This document shows, piece after piece, positions 28,511-37,594 of a stretch of 64,000 nucleotides of DNA. The notes under the pieces are model-generated. The model did no database searches. It had not been told where the DNA came from and saw only the letters and a list, made by a program, of their open reading frames with translations. Each line of letters starts with the position of its first letter. Positions within the stretch are counted from its first letter, which is position 1. This stretch comes from G963662905 sp963676415 (GTDB lineage: Bacteria; Bacteroidota; Bacteroidia; Bacteroidales; WRLA01), in NCBI GenBank assembly GCA_963676415.1, contig OY781097.1:2480001-2544000 (forward strand), written 5' to 3'. The position numbers and the translations under genes were made by a program.

Positions 28511-30232
28511 ATGATAAGAAAAAATTTTTATTTAGCAGTTTCACTCCTTTTTTGTTTTTCTGTGTTTGGACAAGTTCAGTCTGATATAGTAATTGGGAAA
28601 AAATTGAAAATTAAGTCTGATGTTATTGGTGATTCTATAGATTTTCAGTTATTTATCCCACAAGAATACAATAATAGCGATTTGATTTACCCTATTATCT
28701 ATGTATTAAATGGGGAGCAATATTTTCATACAACAACAGGGGTTGTCAGACAACTGGCGAAAGCAAAAGATATGCCAGAATGTATTGTTGTCGGACTTAC
28801 TCCTGACAGAAAATTTCTTCTGGATAAAAACACGGGTATCAGTTATTTCGATTTTATAGATTTTGAGCTTAACCCGTTCCTTGAAAGGAATTATAGGGTG
28901 TCACATCATAGAACTATAATTGCTAATTCAATATATGGTCAATTAGCATTATATGGTTTGATATCCAAGGGTAACAATTTCAGCTCATACATACTTTCTA
29001 GTCCGTTCTTCGCTATTGATGATTACCTATCGGATTTTGAGAGGTTTGTTGACGATGATAATAGTCTTGATTTCAATCTGCAGCTTAGCTGCGGATTTGA
29101 AGAAGAATCGAAAGTTGATAAGATTTATAAATTATCACGCGTATTAAACAGAGCCTTTGTTGGTAGTTCAAACTGGGAATACAAGTATTATAATGATATT
29201 GATAGAGAATTAGCATTTCTGAAATCAATTATTGATTTTTTGCCTAAAAACTTTGATGATCTTAAGGTTCGTCAACCACTTGCTGACTATTCTGATTTTG
29301 AAAATAAATTTTCGCAAAGAGAATTGTTAATCACTAAATATGAGTATGATTATCTTGATTTAAACAGGGCCCCAAAATCAATTGGACAAAAAATACTTGA
29401 GGATATTGATAATGGAGCTGAATTTTCAGTAGAAAAGATAGAATTATATAAAAACGCGGATGGTTATTTTATTGATGATACCGAAATACTAAATGTGATA
29501 AAGTATTTAAAATCTATTGGCAAATCAAAGGAATCTGATAATATAAGCACCTTAGTTGGAAAATCAAAAACGGACGATGAATTTACTAATAATTACACCG
29601 ATAATATTGAACTTGAACGTGGCTTATTATACCATATAAGGTTGGATTCCACATGCATAGAAAACTTACAACAAAATGGAGCTGAAATCAATGATGTAGA
29701 ATATGTCTGGGGTGTTGATAGCCTTCCTTCTTCTGCAGTACGGTTGACTTCAGAACAAGGAAAAATCAGAATTAATCACAGTTCGGAATATGACCCTAAA
29801 AAATCGGTCTCAATTTCATGTTGGATTTATCCAAATCAACTCAGAAATGCCGATTCCTGGGCCATCAGTATGAAAAATGTTAATAAAGGGCCACATTGGA
29901 ATACTACGGTGGGCAGTTACCCCAACCAGTGGGGTTTTGAAATTTATACTATTGGGCGTTTTGTCTATTTGGTAAATGATTCAATTCATTTAAACCAGTG
30001 GAACCATATTGTTATTGTTGCAGACCAGTCAATTGGTAAGTTGACCTTTTATAGGAATGGAATCCAGATAGCACAACGAGATGATCTAGTACCTTTTCTT
30101 GATAGTGCTGACCTATTGCAAATTGGGAATGATATTTTTTCTTTTGATGGTAAGCTGGATGAATTTAGATTATACCAAAGAGTAATTAGTGAAGCCGAGG
30201 TTAGAGAACTTTATAATGCATATTGTGATTAG
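28511..30232 (+). CDS. Secreted esterase with C-terminal LamG domain
   Basis: 573 residues with a signal peptide (ending FSVFGQ). Residues ~25-250 are an esterase D-like hydrolase, a paralogue of the 23776 gene (IPQEYNNSDLIYPIIYVLNG, probable nucleophile S140 in ANSIYGQ; the usual G before S is N). Residues ~375-573 form a concanavalin/LamG domain (SISCWIYPNQLRNADSWA, LDEFRLYQRVISEAEV), which often binds carbohydrate. Probably acts on a surface or extracellular polymer; the target is unknown. Confidence 0.8.
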   Translation: MIRKNFYLAVSLLFCFSVFGQVQSDIVIGKKLKIKSDVIGDSIDFQLFIPQEYNNSDLIYPIIYVLNGEQYFHTTTGVVRQLAKAKDMPECIVVGLTPDRKFLLDKNTGISYFDFIDFELNPFLERNYRVSHHRTIIANSIYGQLALYGLISKGNNFSSYILSSPFFAIDDYLSDFERFVDDDNSLDFNLQLSCGFEEESKVDKIYKLSRVLNRAFVGSSNWEYKYYNDIDRELAFLKSIIDFLPKNFDDLKVRQPLADYSDFENKFSQRELLITKYEYDYLDLNRAPKSIGQKILEDIDNGAEFSVEKIELYKNADGYFIDDTEILNVIKYLKSIGKSKESDNISTLVGKSKTDDEFTNNYTDNIELERGLLYHIRLDSTCIENLQQNGAEINDVEYVWGVDSLPSSAVRLTSEQGKIRINHSSEYDPKKSVSISCWIYPNQLRNADSWAISMKNVNKGPHWNTTVGSYPNQWGFEIYTIGRFVYLVNDSIHLNQWNHIVIVADQSIGKLTFYRNGIQIAQRDDLVPFLDSADLLQIGNDIFSFDGKLDEFRLYQRVISEAEVRELYNAYCD

Positions 30233-30500
30233 CTTACCGTTGCTAACAATTAAGTGTCCTTGCTGCGCGCAGCGCAAAGCCTGGACATACCGATAGATTT
30301 ATGGTTTCCGCACCTTCGCTCAGCGTCGTGTAAGTTGTTAAGGAAGTGCTGGCCGCATTTTACGAGTAGTTTGAAGGCTATATTGGATGGCATAGGCCGG
30401 TTTTCCGGACGGCTAAAATAACGGCTGATTTTGATGCAAACAAAAAATATATCGCCATATGGGAGGTATTTGCTAATTTTAACCCTTATTCATGGCAGTT
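30233..30500 (+). repeat. Cassette-type repeat, copy D
   Basis: Begins TTACCGTTGCTAACAATTAAG just after the esterase stop, contains the CTGCGCGCAG hairpin and the IS1595-derived tail. A second boundary-like motif ACTACCGTTGTTGGCAA occurs at ~30522, before the methyltransferase. Confidence 0.85.
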
Positions 30501-30570
30501 TGAAATGGAATATGAGTTCTAAGACAAACTACCGTTGTTGGCAATTTGAGAAAAAATATTAGAAGCATAT

Positions 30571-31209
30571 ATGGACATTGACAATCAAAAAGAATACTGG
30601 GATAAAGTAGCTGAAAAGAAAGAATTTACGCACCCACTGGATTTGCAACTAATTAAAAAGTATTTTAGAAAAAATGACCGAATATTGGATTACGGTTGTG
30701 GATATGGAAGAGTCGTACTCCAATTGATAAAACAAGGATTCAAAAATGTAATGGGTTTTGACACGTCATTGGAATTAATAAAAAGAGGCACTGTTGATGA
30801 GGACTTTCCTATTTATTTTATCGAATCATATAATGCATTACCGATTGGAGACGAAGAATTGGATTCTGTTATTCTATTTGCAGTATTGACTTGTATTCCA
30901 TCCAATAAAGGACAGAAAACCCTGATAGAATATTTGCGGTCAAAACTAAAATCGGGGGGGATTCTGTATTTGAGCGATTATTATCTCCAGACCGACTCTA
31001 AAGAAATGGAACGTTACGAATTTTTAAATGGAGATGAGGAAAATTATGGCGTGTTTACACTAAATGAAGGTGTAATTTTTAGGCACCATTCTGAAAAATG
31101 GATAAAAGAACTAATTAAGGATTTTGACATTATTGAAGAAAAAATTATTGACGTAATAACTATGAACGGACATAAAGCCAAAGGATTTCAAATAATAGCA
31201 AAGAAATAG
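30571..31209 (+). CDS. Class I SAM-dependent methyltransferase
   Basis: 212 residues. The SAM-binding glycine motif is ILDYGCGYGRVVLQL near residue 38, followed by the acidic end of beta-2 (VMGFDTSLELIKRG) and a class I C-terminal layout (LKSGGILYLSDYYLQ). No target-specific domain is visible, so the substrate is unknown. Last accessory unit before the CRISPR locus. Confidence 0.85.
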   Translation: MDIDNQKEYWDKVAEKKEFTHPLDLQLIKKYFRKNDRILDYGCGYGRVVLQLIKQGFKNVMGFDTSLELIKRGTVDEDFPIYFIESYNALPIGDEELDSVILFAVLTCIPSNKGQKTLIEYLRSKLKSGGILYLSDYYLQTDSKEMERYEFLNGDEENYGVFTLNEGVIFRHHSEKWIKELIKDFDIIEEKIIDVITMNGHKAKGFQIIAKK

Positions 31210-31400
31210 GCAGAGTAGGTTAAGGGGAGTTTCGCCCTTAAACCTCTCATAGAACCGTACGTGACAGGCTCCCATAATAAAGGTGCTCGAAGTTATGAAA
31301 CTGTAGGCTGCCCATTATCAGTACAGGGCTAAATTACATGCTTTTCCCCACTCAAGCCCTCCGTCGTGGAGTGGAGCGTAGAGGGAAAACAATTTCGGAC
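31210..31400 (-). mobile_element. 3' fragment of a group II intron
   Basis: Read on the minus strand: GAGCCTGTCACGTACGGTTC (domain V-type), then a stem GGGCGAAACTCCCC and the end AACCTACTCTGCC. No reverse transcriptase is present. It abuts the methyltransferase stop codon. Confidence 0.65.
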
Positions 31401-31474
31401 AGTTTGTAGAGTTTGCGCATATTTATCGATTATTCTTGAATTTGAGTTCATTTTAAATAAGGTAATTTGTTATA

Positions 31475-31618
31475 ATGCAAAATAAATTTGTTATTGATTT
31501 CAAATTTGTCAGAAAAATTTATACCTTTGGGCAATTCAAAAAAGCAGAGAACAAAGAAAGCGTGATTTTTAATCGCCAAGAAGTGATTGAATTTTTGAGC
31601 CCAGATTTCGATAAATAG
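31475..31618 (+). CDS. Possible 47-residue small protein upstream of cas10
   Basis: ATG to TAG, starting MQNKFVIDFKFVRKIYTFGQ, Lys/Phe-rich, 47 bp before cas10. No family recognised. The likely cas10 promoter lies within it, which argues that it may be only a chance frame. Confidence 0.25.
   Translation: MQNKFVIDFKFVRKIYTFGQFKKAENKESVIFNRQEVIEFLSPDFDK
31498..31529 (+). promoter_or_regulatory. Candidate promoter of the csm operon
   Basis: TTTC (31498-31501), 20-nt spacer, TACCTTTG (31522-31529): one mismatch from the Bacteroidota consensus. It would give a ~130-nt leader before cas10. Confidence 0.5.
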
Positions 31619-31665
31619 TAAGTATTCTTGCATCCAAATATTAACGTTGTTTAGCCCGGCGAAAT

Positions 31666-33198
31666 ATGTTAAACTCAAATTACATTTATGTTAAAGGAGA
31701 TGTCTCAGGCATCCAGAAGTTCATTTTTAATATTAAGAGTAAACATGCTGCCAAGGAATTAAAAGGCAGGTCGTTTTTTATTAAAATACTGATAAAGGTA
31801 GCCATCCAACATCTATTAGACCAATTTGACTTAGATGATCTGCAAGAGACAAACAGCTCAAAGATTTCAACTTCTGGTGGTAGTTTTGTTTTAAAGTTAC
31901 CGGCTGTTGACGGATTTGAAAAGAAAGTTCTGCAGGCGCAAAAAGATTTCACAAAAGCCCTGGAGTACACTGAATTGAATATCAGTATTGCCTGTGTTAC
32001 CAAAAGTAACACCTACAAAGAGGATATAGAGAAACTTGATGCAGCCTGTAGAACTTTCAAGTACAAGTTTTACCACATCAACCACGAATATTTTAACACT
32101 TTTGAAAAGACAAAGGTTACCAAGCTAAGTCAGAACTGGGAAAGATTTACCCCTCAAATCCAATCCAATAACTTTTTCGCCATTCAACAACACTCAGGAG
32201 AGAACAAACACTTAACTATCGACAACAATGTAATAAAAATGGCAGGCTATGCCATTACGTTGAACAATAGCTTTGAAGGATTTCCATTAAATGCCCATCT
32301 GGAAAGCCTTTTTCCTGAGAAGAGCAATAATAGGACAAAGGATTTTAGCGACCTAAGCAAAAGTGATTACATCGATTTCAGGAACTGTGTGGCAAATAAT
32401 ATCAACGGTGGTGAAAAAGGTGTTGACAAGCTCGGTGTTTTGGCCATGGACGTTGATGGTTTGGGGGAGGAAATGGGGAAGATAAAATCAGAAGAACAGC
32501 ATTCAGAATTAGATAAAAAATTGAGCCTGTTTTTTAATGACAAAATCAGAGAGATTATCAACTCTAGTGACTATTCATACCAACATCGCTGCAAAAACAG
32601 GATTAGCCCGCCAATACCAAAATTTGAGAATAAAATCTACTCGGTAACGGCAGGAGGGGATGATTGCTTCTTTGTTGGCAAATGGAACACAATTTTAGAT
32701 TTTGCTATTGAAATTAATAAAGCCTTTACTTCAGCATTTCCAGGATTAACTATTTCAGCGGGACTAATTGTAGTTGATCCCAAGTTTCCGGTGGTGCGCT
32801 TTGCTGATTTGGTTGAAAGCAAACTAAAGACAGCAAAATACCACTACGCCACAAAGGGAAATATTTGCTTGTTTGGAGAAGTAATAAGCTGGGATATGTT
32901 AAAAGAGGTGTATGATATGAGAACCATTCTTAAAAAGGCTAATGTTTCTGGCGGTATGCTTGCAAAAGCAAGACTTAATTCAATAAAATTGAAAGATTCC
33001 AGGGTTTTTCGATTGGAGGATTTCTGGAAAATGGGGTACTACCTGCGTGATTTGCCTCAAAGCAAGAAGAAGAAAGTAATGGATAGATTAAATAAATATA
33101 TGATTCAATCTGTTGTGGAAGAAGATCCCTTAAAACAAATGAATTACCGCAGTATCTTACCCGTTGCTGCACGCCTGGCGGAATTGGATAATAGATAA
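31666..33198 (+). CDS. cas10: Type III-A CRISPR Cas10/Csm1 without HD domain
   Basis: 510 residues; Csm1 is usually 750-850. The protein begins directly with the first Palm domain (YVKGDVSGIQKFIFNIKSKH at residue 6), so the N-terminal HD nuclease is absent. The second Palm domain carries VLAMDVDGLGEEMG and the cyclase motif GGDD at residues 330-333 (TAGGDDCFFVGKW). The sequence therefore predicts cyclic oligoadenylate synthesis on target-RNA binding but no HD-dependent ssDNA cleavage. First gene of a tightly packed operon csm2-csm3-csm4-csm5-membrane protein-cas6. Confidence 0.93.
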   Translation: MLNSNYIYVKGDVSGIQKFIFNIKSKHAAKELKGRSFFIKILIKVAIQHLLDQFDLDDLQETNSSKISTSGGSFVLKLPAVDGFEKKVLQAQKDFTKALEYTELNISIACVTKSNTYKEDIEKLDAACRTFKYKFYHINHEYFNTFEKTKVTKLSQNWERFTPQIQSNNFFAIQQHSGENKHLTIDNNVIKMAGYAITLNNSFEGFPLNAHLESLFPEKSNNRTKDFSDLSKSDYIDFRNCVANNINGGEKGVDKLGVLAMDVDGLGEEMGKIKSEEQHSELDKKLSLFFNDKIREIINSSDYSYQHRCKNRISPPIPKFENKIYSVTAGGDDCFFVGKWNTILDFAIEINKAFTSAFPGLTISAGLIVVDPKFPVVRFADLVESKLKTAKYHYATKGNICLFGEVISWDMLKEVYDMRTILKKANVSGGMLAKARLNSIKLKDSRVFRLEDFWKMGYYLRDLPQSKKKKVMDRLNKYMIQSVVEEDPLKQMNYRSILPVAARLAELDNR

Positions 33199-33217
33199 AC
33201 CTTTTAATATTTATGGC

Positions 33218-33616
33218 ATGGGACAAAAAGAAAAACAACCTAAAGATGATGAACTCTTAACATATGATTTGGTGTTGAGCTATTCTCCGAAAGATCCAGA
33301 AAAAGCATTGGATACGCTGAAGATCATAAAAATGACTGAGAAAATGCTTGAAGAACATTGCAAATGTAAAAGTGATGCTCTTTCGTACACACAGCTTCGT
33401 AATGTTTTGCAGGAAGTAAAACATAATGAAGGAAATCCTGTAATTGTCATTCCCAAATTAGCCTATATGGAAGCACGGCAGGAGAAACCCAAACAAAAAG
33501 AACTCGTAAGGTTTATCAGGGAACTACTTGTGAAATCAATTGCAGAAGAAAAAACTACTGTTTTTTATGATTACATGGATGCTTTGGTAGCTTATCATAA
33601 ATATTATTCAACCTAA
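33218..33616 (+). CDS. csm2: Type III-A small subunit Csm2
   Basis: 132 residues from the ATG at 33218 (MGQKEKQPKDDELLTYDLVL); the frame is open 18 codons earlier but overlaps the cas10 end. A small, helical, Lys/Glu-rich protein with a C-terminal helix VRFIRELLVKSIAEEKTTVF, as in Csm2. Position between cas10 and csm3 supports the call. Confidence 0.85.
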   Translation: MGQKEKQPKDDELLTYDLVLSYSPKDPEKALDTLKIIKMTEKMLEEHCKCKSDALSYTQLRNVLQEVKHNEGNPVIVIPKLAYMEARQEKPKQKELVRFIRELLVKSIAEEKTTVFYDYMDALVAYHKYYST

Positions 33617-33629
33617 TAATCAATTCATT

Positions 33630-34328
33630 ATGAAACTAAAATACAAAATTCAAATTCGTGGCAAATTAACTGTTGAAACGGGAATGCACATAGGCGGTTC
33701 TGAAGTTGATCTGGAAATAGGCGGCATTGACAATGCCGTTGTTAAAGACTCGAAAACCGGAATGCCTTACATTCCAGGCAGCTCATTGAAGGGAAAACTC
33801 AGAGACCTTATCGCTCGTAAAAAAGGATACCCTGACATTAAAGATGATGTGGATGAAACATATTTGCTTTTTGGCCAAGGTGCTGACAAAAGGCATCGTA
33901 ATACAGGGCATCTGATTGTAAGGGACTCGTTTTTCCTTGGAAAATTTGACAAAGATATGGTGCTTGAAGACAAATCGGAAAATAAAATTGAAAGAACCAC
34001 CGGAAAGGCAACGCCACGGCATATGGAACGTGTTGTCAGGGGCGCCTGTTTTGAACTGGATTTGATATTGGATATGTACGATAGCTATAGTGTTAAACGG
34101 AGGGAGGGAAATACATCGAAGATAAGATATAATCAGAACGTGACTGATGATGACATCCTTAACACTTTAAAGCTGGGCTTTCGCCTGCTCGAAAATGATT
34201 TCCTTGGAGGCAGCGGAACACGCGGATACGGCAAGGTGAGCATTAAATTCGATACCCCTAAAAAAATCGAATTTATAAAGGATGGCACAATCAGGATAAC
34301 GGATCTGGATTTCAATTTTAATGAATAG
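33630..34328 (+). CDS. csm3: Type III-A backbone RAMP and target-RNA nuclease Csm3
   Basis: 232 residues with the Csm3 signature TVETGMHIGGSEVDL and IPGSSLKGKLRDL. The catalytic aspartate that cleaves target RNA every 6 nt (D33 in Streptococcus thermophilus Csm3) is present as D34 in IGGIDNAVVKD. The C-terminal glycine loop LGGSGTRGYGKVS is intact. Expected to be fully active in RNA cleavage. Confidence 0.95.
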   Translation: MKLKYKIQIRGKLTVETGMHIGGSEVDLEIGGIDNAVVKDSKTGMPYIPGSSLKGKLRDLIARKKGYPDIKDDVDETYLLFGQGADKRHRNTGHLIVRDSFFLGKFDKDMVLEDKSENKIERTTGKATPRHMERVVRGACFELDLILDMYDSYSVKRREGNTSKIRYNQNVTDDDILNTLKLGFRLLENDFLGGSGTRGYGKVSIKFDTPKKIEFIKDGTIRITDLDFNFNE

Positions 34329-34331
34329 CCT

Positions 34332-35360
34332 ATGAAAGCTGTTAGAATACCATTAAAGCCCTTTTCTCATTTTCATTTTGGCGAATTTAAGGTTGATAGC
34401 AATGTAGCGCTCAGCACGACTTCGGATATTGCACATTCCGACACCCTGTTCTCGGCCTTGGTAAATGCTTATGCTGAAGGAGTTGGAGGTGCCAATGATT
34501 TCGTGAAGTATTTTTCAGAGGGTAAAATCAAACTCTCTTCCTTGTTTTACTATCTTAAAAAAGGAGAAACAATTGTTTACCTGCTCCCAAAACCAGTAGT
34601 TGTTGATATTAACAGTCCAAGGGACGGGAAACATAAATTAAGGAATCAAATTAAATTTGTATCAAAAGGAATCTGGACACAAGGAATTGACCCTGGAGTT
34701 TGGCTAAATAATACCAACCACTTCTGTTTCATTCAAAACCATGATATCCTGCTCACCAAAGAAGAATTTGAATCACTTGGTTTAACTGAGAAAGATACAG
34801 TATTTAGCGTGGTTGATATACCTAAAAGCCCTATCCGTAAAAACGATCCCGAAGACAGTATTTACTATCAGGCTGATATTGAGATTGGAGAAATTGAGGA
34901 AGTGGAAATCGGGTTTTATTTTATGTATGACGCAACAGATGAAGTTGAGGTTGAATTAAAGCGTTCCATCTCCATACTGGTATATTCCGGAATAGGTGGT
35001 GAAAAAAACACTACAGGAAGAACAATTGAAGCCCCTGTTTATGTTGAAGATTTCACGATCAGGCAGCCTGATAAAACTTCTACTATGGCCAAAGGGTTCA
35101 CCAACCTCTCTTTGCTAAATCCGGCTGATTTTGTTGATTTAGATAATGTTACCTACTCACAGGCTTTGTTGAGAGGAGGGCGTAAATCCGGGAACGGGGA
35201 ATACAAGGTGGTGAGAATGATTGCGGAAGGAGCCCTGCTGTCCACTGATGATATAAAAGGTCGATTGGTGGAAATTGGAACCGATTTAGACGGCAATACT
35301 GTTTTTAGAAATGGATTGGCTTTTACTATTCCTTTATTTTATTACAAAACAAATGAGTAA
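34332..35360 (+). CDS. csm4: Type III-A crRNA 5'-handle-binding subunit Csm4
   Basis: 342 residues. N-terminal RAMP features (RIPLKPFSHFHFGEF, SDTLFSALVNAY) are typical of Csm4, which caps the crRNA 5' handle next to Cas10. A Gly/Arg-rich SGIGGEKNTTGRTIEAP loop is also present. It starts 4 bp after csm3, and its stop overlaps the start of csm5 by 8 bp. Confidence 0.92.
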   Translation: MKAVRIPLKPFSHFHFGEFKVDSNVALSTTSDIAHSDTLFSALVNAYAEGVGGANDFVKYFSEGKIKLSSLFYYLKKGETIVYLLPKPVVVDINSPRDGKHKLRNQIKFVSKGIWTQGIDPGVWLNNTNHFCFIQNHDILLTKEEFESLGLTEKDTVFSVVDIPKSPIRKNDPEDSIYYQADIEIGEIEEVEIGFYFMYDATDEVEVELKRSISILVYSGIGGEKNTTGRTIEAPVYVEDFTIRQPDKTSTMAKGFTNLSLLNPADFVDLDNVTYSQALLRGGRKSGNGEYKVVRMIAEGALLSTDDIKGRLVEIGTDLDGNTVFRNGLAFTIPLFYYKTNE

Positions 35361-36672
35361 TTATCCCATCATCCTCGAAACAATTTCACCATTGCATATA
35401 GGCAGTGGGGAATCGATTACCTCGGTAGGCGAATATGTGGCTACCAACAAAATAGTTCGTATTATTGATCAGGAACATTTGCGCAGTTTGCTGGAAACCT
35501 ACCATCTGAAAGACCCCTACCTGGACTTTATACTTAACTATGCCAAAAATACCCATGTCTGGGACTTTTTTACGGATCAGGAAATTGATAAGGAGCTACA
35601 ATTCGTGCGTGAATTCCCACTCAATGCAAAGGCCTTTAATCCGCAAAGCAACAATATTCTGGAACTCGCTATCGAAACCAGTAATCAAAAATATATACCC
35701 GGCAGTAGCTTAAAAGGCGCCATCAGAACCTTGGTGTTTGCTTATTGTATTTACTCTGATTCATCGTTGCAGCGTGAAATAGAAGGCATTATTAGTAGTA
35801 ACGACAACTTATACTCCATCATCAAAGGGGTTCATAGCTTTGAAAACGAGTGGCTTGACAGCGACTTTAAAAATATAAGCGTGAGAGACTCTTTAGGGGT
35901 TGCCAATGAAAACATCGTTGCAGAAATCGCCAAGCGAGTCCATTTATTCGGAGTAGAAACTGATGGCCTTGATAATTTGCGCGAATGTATTATGCCCGGT
36001 ACACAGATTAAAACAATGATCGGGGTAAAATCAAATCCGGTCAAGGCCCAACTTCAGTGGCTTTACGAAGAAGATCTTACAGGCCTATTCCCTGTCATCA
36101 ATCAGATGATGGATCTGTATATAATATTTGAGATAGGATTGCTTTCCAAATCCAATGATGCCGTTGCAAAAAAGCTTATAAATTCATTGCATGCAATGCA
36201 AAGAGAAATTAAGCAATATGGAAGCAATACGGCCTTGTTGCGTTTGGGAAAAGGCAAAACTTACTTGTTTCAGATAATCCTGCCTATTTTAAGTCCTGAA
36301 TCACAAAGTAAAATTATAGAATTGATTGTGAAAGAAAAGGAAGCCCGATCCAACTTTCCTAAAACACGTGTATTGAACGACTATAATGAGATGTTTGGCT
36401 GGGTAAAACTAAGCCTGCCTGCTATGCCAGTATCTGAAACCGATATGGTTGATAATGAAATTGAGGCGCTTAAAGTGGGTGAAACAAATTTGATAGCCTA
36501 CGCAGTGGATTTAAAGACGGTCCAACTGCGGCTGAATGGAGTTTTCTTGGAAAAAGTACAGATGGTGAACAAATTTAAAATCGCTTTCGGAAGAGGCGCC
36601 CAAATCCAGGTGGTGGTGAAACAAATAACCAAAGATGGACGGTTAAACCAGGTTGAACCAATAAATAAATAA
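35353..36672 (+). CDS. csm5: Type III-A subunit Csm5
   Basis: 439 residues from the ATG at 35353 (MSNYPIILETISPLHIGSGE), chosen over an upstream start at 35311 because this places the conserved RAMP motif ETISPLHIGSGES at the N-terminus. The SSLKGAIRTLVF motif and the C-terminal LGKGKTYLFQ region are family-like. Csm5 lies at the crRNA 3' end and aids crRNA maturation. Confidence 0.92.
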   Translation: MSNYPIILETISPLHIGSGESITSVGEYVATNKIVRIIDQEHLRSLLETYHLKDPYLDFILNYAKNTHVWDFFTDQEIDKELQFVREFPLNAKAFNPQSNNILELAIETSNQKYIPGSSLKGAIRTLVFAYCIYSDSSLQREIEGIISSNDNLYSIIKGVHSFENEWLDSDFKNISVRDSLGVANENIVAEIAKRVHLFGVETDGLDNLRECIMPGTQIKTMIGVKSNPVKAQLQWLYEEDLTGLFPVINQMMDLYIIFEIGLLSKSNDAVAKKLINSLHAMQREIKQYGSNTALLRLGKGKTYLFQIILPILSPESQSKIIELIVKEKEARSNFPKTRVLNDYNEMFGWVKLSLPAMPVSETDMVDNEIEALKVGETNLIAYAVDLKTVQLRLNGVFLEKVQMVNKFKIAFGRGAQIQVVVKQITKDGRLNQVEPINK

Positions 36673-36677
36673 TTGCC

Positions 36678-37574
36678 ATGAAAAAAATAATTCTACTGGC
36701 CCTTTTGTTGACGGGTCTGGCTGCATTTTCCCAGCAGAAAGATACTCAAACAACTCTTCAAATAACCAATCAGCAATTGGAACAGGAGATTTTAAAACTT
36801 AATACGGAGATAGAATCACTTCAGAAAAAAGTGAAAGAAGGAAATGAACAGTTGAATCAAGCGGAAAAGTTATATGCAATCGCAGAAGAGGTATATGAGA
36901 AAACAAAGGATTCCATTTCAATGTCAGATCGGCTAATCTACGGTGCATTGTATGGAACGCTTGGAATGTTGATAAGTATATTGGGTCTGTTTGGATTTAG
37001 CTTCTATAAGGTCAGGAAAACCTCGAAAGAGGCCTTGGTAGAGGCACAGGCTGTTGCAGAACAAAAAGTCGCCGAAATCACCCTGAAAAACGAAGCAATT
37101 ATCCATGATATGATTAGCAAGCATGGTAAAGAAAAGCTGCTTTTGGAAACTTCAAATATTCTCATTATCAACAAGGAAAACACGAATACCGACATCTGGT
37201 TTAGTATGATTTTAAAAAGGTTCAATAACTTACCAACAATAAAAAATATTCCTGATATTGAAACCTTTAATACTGATAACGTATTGGATTTTGATGCGGT
37301 GATTCTTGATAATATTGATTACGAAGGCCCCAATGAAAACTGGAATTTTACTTTGGATCATTCTTTAAAATCAAAACTGGTTGATATCGCTAATAGAACC
37401 TGTGAAAACGGGAGTGCTTTTCTGTATTTTGGTGATACGAAAAAGGATGGACGATTTGCTGAAAGCTTGCCCCGATATAACCACCTTATCAATTTTGCCA
37501 ACAAACCAGCCACTTTATTTGCTAACCTGATAGACCTACTTGATTTTAGAAGATTGATAAATGAAAAATCGTAA
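36678..37574 (+). CDS. Membrane-anchored coiled-coil Rossmann-like protein in the csm6 position
   Basis: 298 residues. Signal peptide MKKIILLALLLTGLAAFSQQ, a predicted periplasmic coiled coil (~22-75), one transmembrane segment (~86-110, GALYGTLGMLISILGLFGFS), a second coiled coil (~112-150), and a C-terminal cytosolic domain (~150-298) with alternating strands and helices (SNILIINKENTN, DFDAVILDNIDY, GSAFLYFGDTKK) resembling a receiver/Rossmannoid fold. No CARF DxTGGTK, HEPN RxxxxH or other known type III effector motif was found. It lies 5 bp after csm5 and 20 bp before cas6, where Csm6 usually is, so it is a candidate signalling effector. Function not established. Confidence 0.72.
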   Translation: MKKIILLALLLTGLAAFSQQKDTQTTLQITNQQLEQEILKLNTEIESLQKKVKEGNEQLNQAEKLYAIAEEVYEKTKDSISMSDRLIYGALYGTLGMLISILGLFGFSFYKVRKTSKEALVEAQAVAEQKVAEITLKNEAIIHDMISKHGKEKLLLETSNILIINKENTNTDIWFSMILKRFNNLPTIKNIPDIETFNTDNVLDFDAVILDNIDYEGPNENWNFTLDHSLKSKLVDIANRTCENGSAFLYFGDTKKDGRFAESLPRYNHLINFANKPATLFANLIDLLDFRRLINEKS

Positions 37575-37594
37575 TCGCTTAAAAAGATATACCA

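Noticed and set aside
22180..31209. Classification as a true integron
   Set aside because: No integrase or attI is in the window and the boundary motifs only partly fit attC; kept as a finding, not as a feature call.
36678..37574. Csm6/Csx1 ribonuclease
   Set aside because: No HEPN RxxxxH and no CARF motif; it has a signal peptide and membrane span instead.
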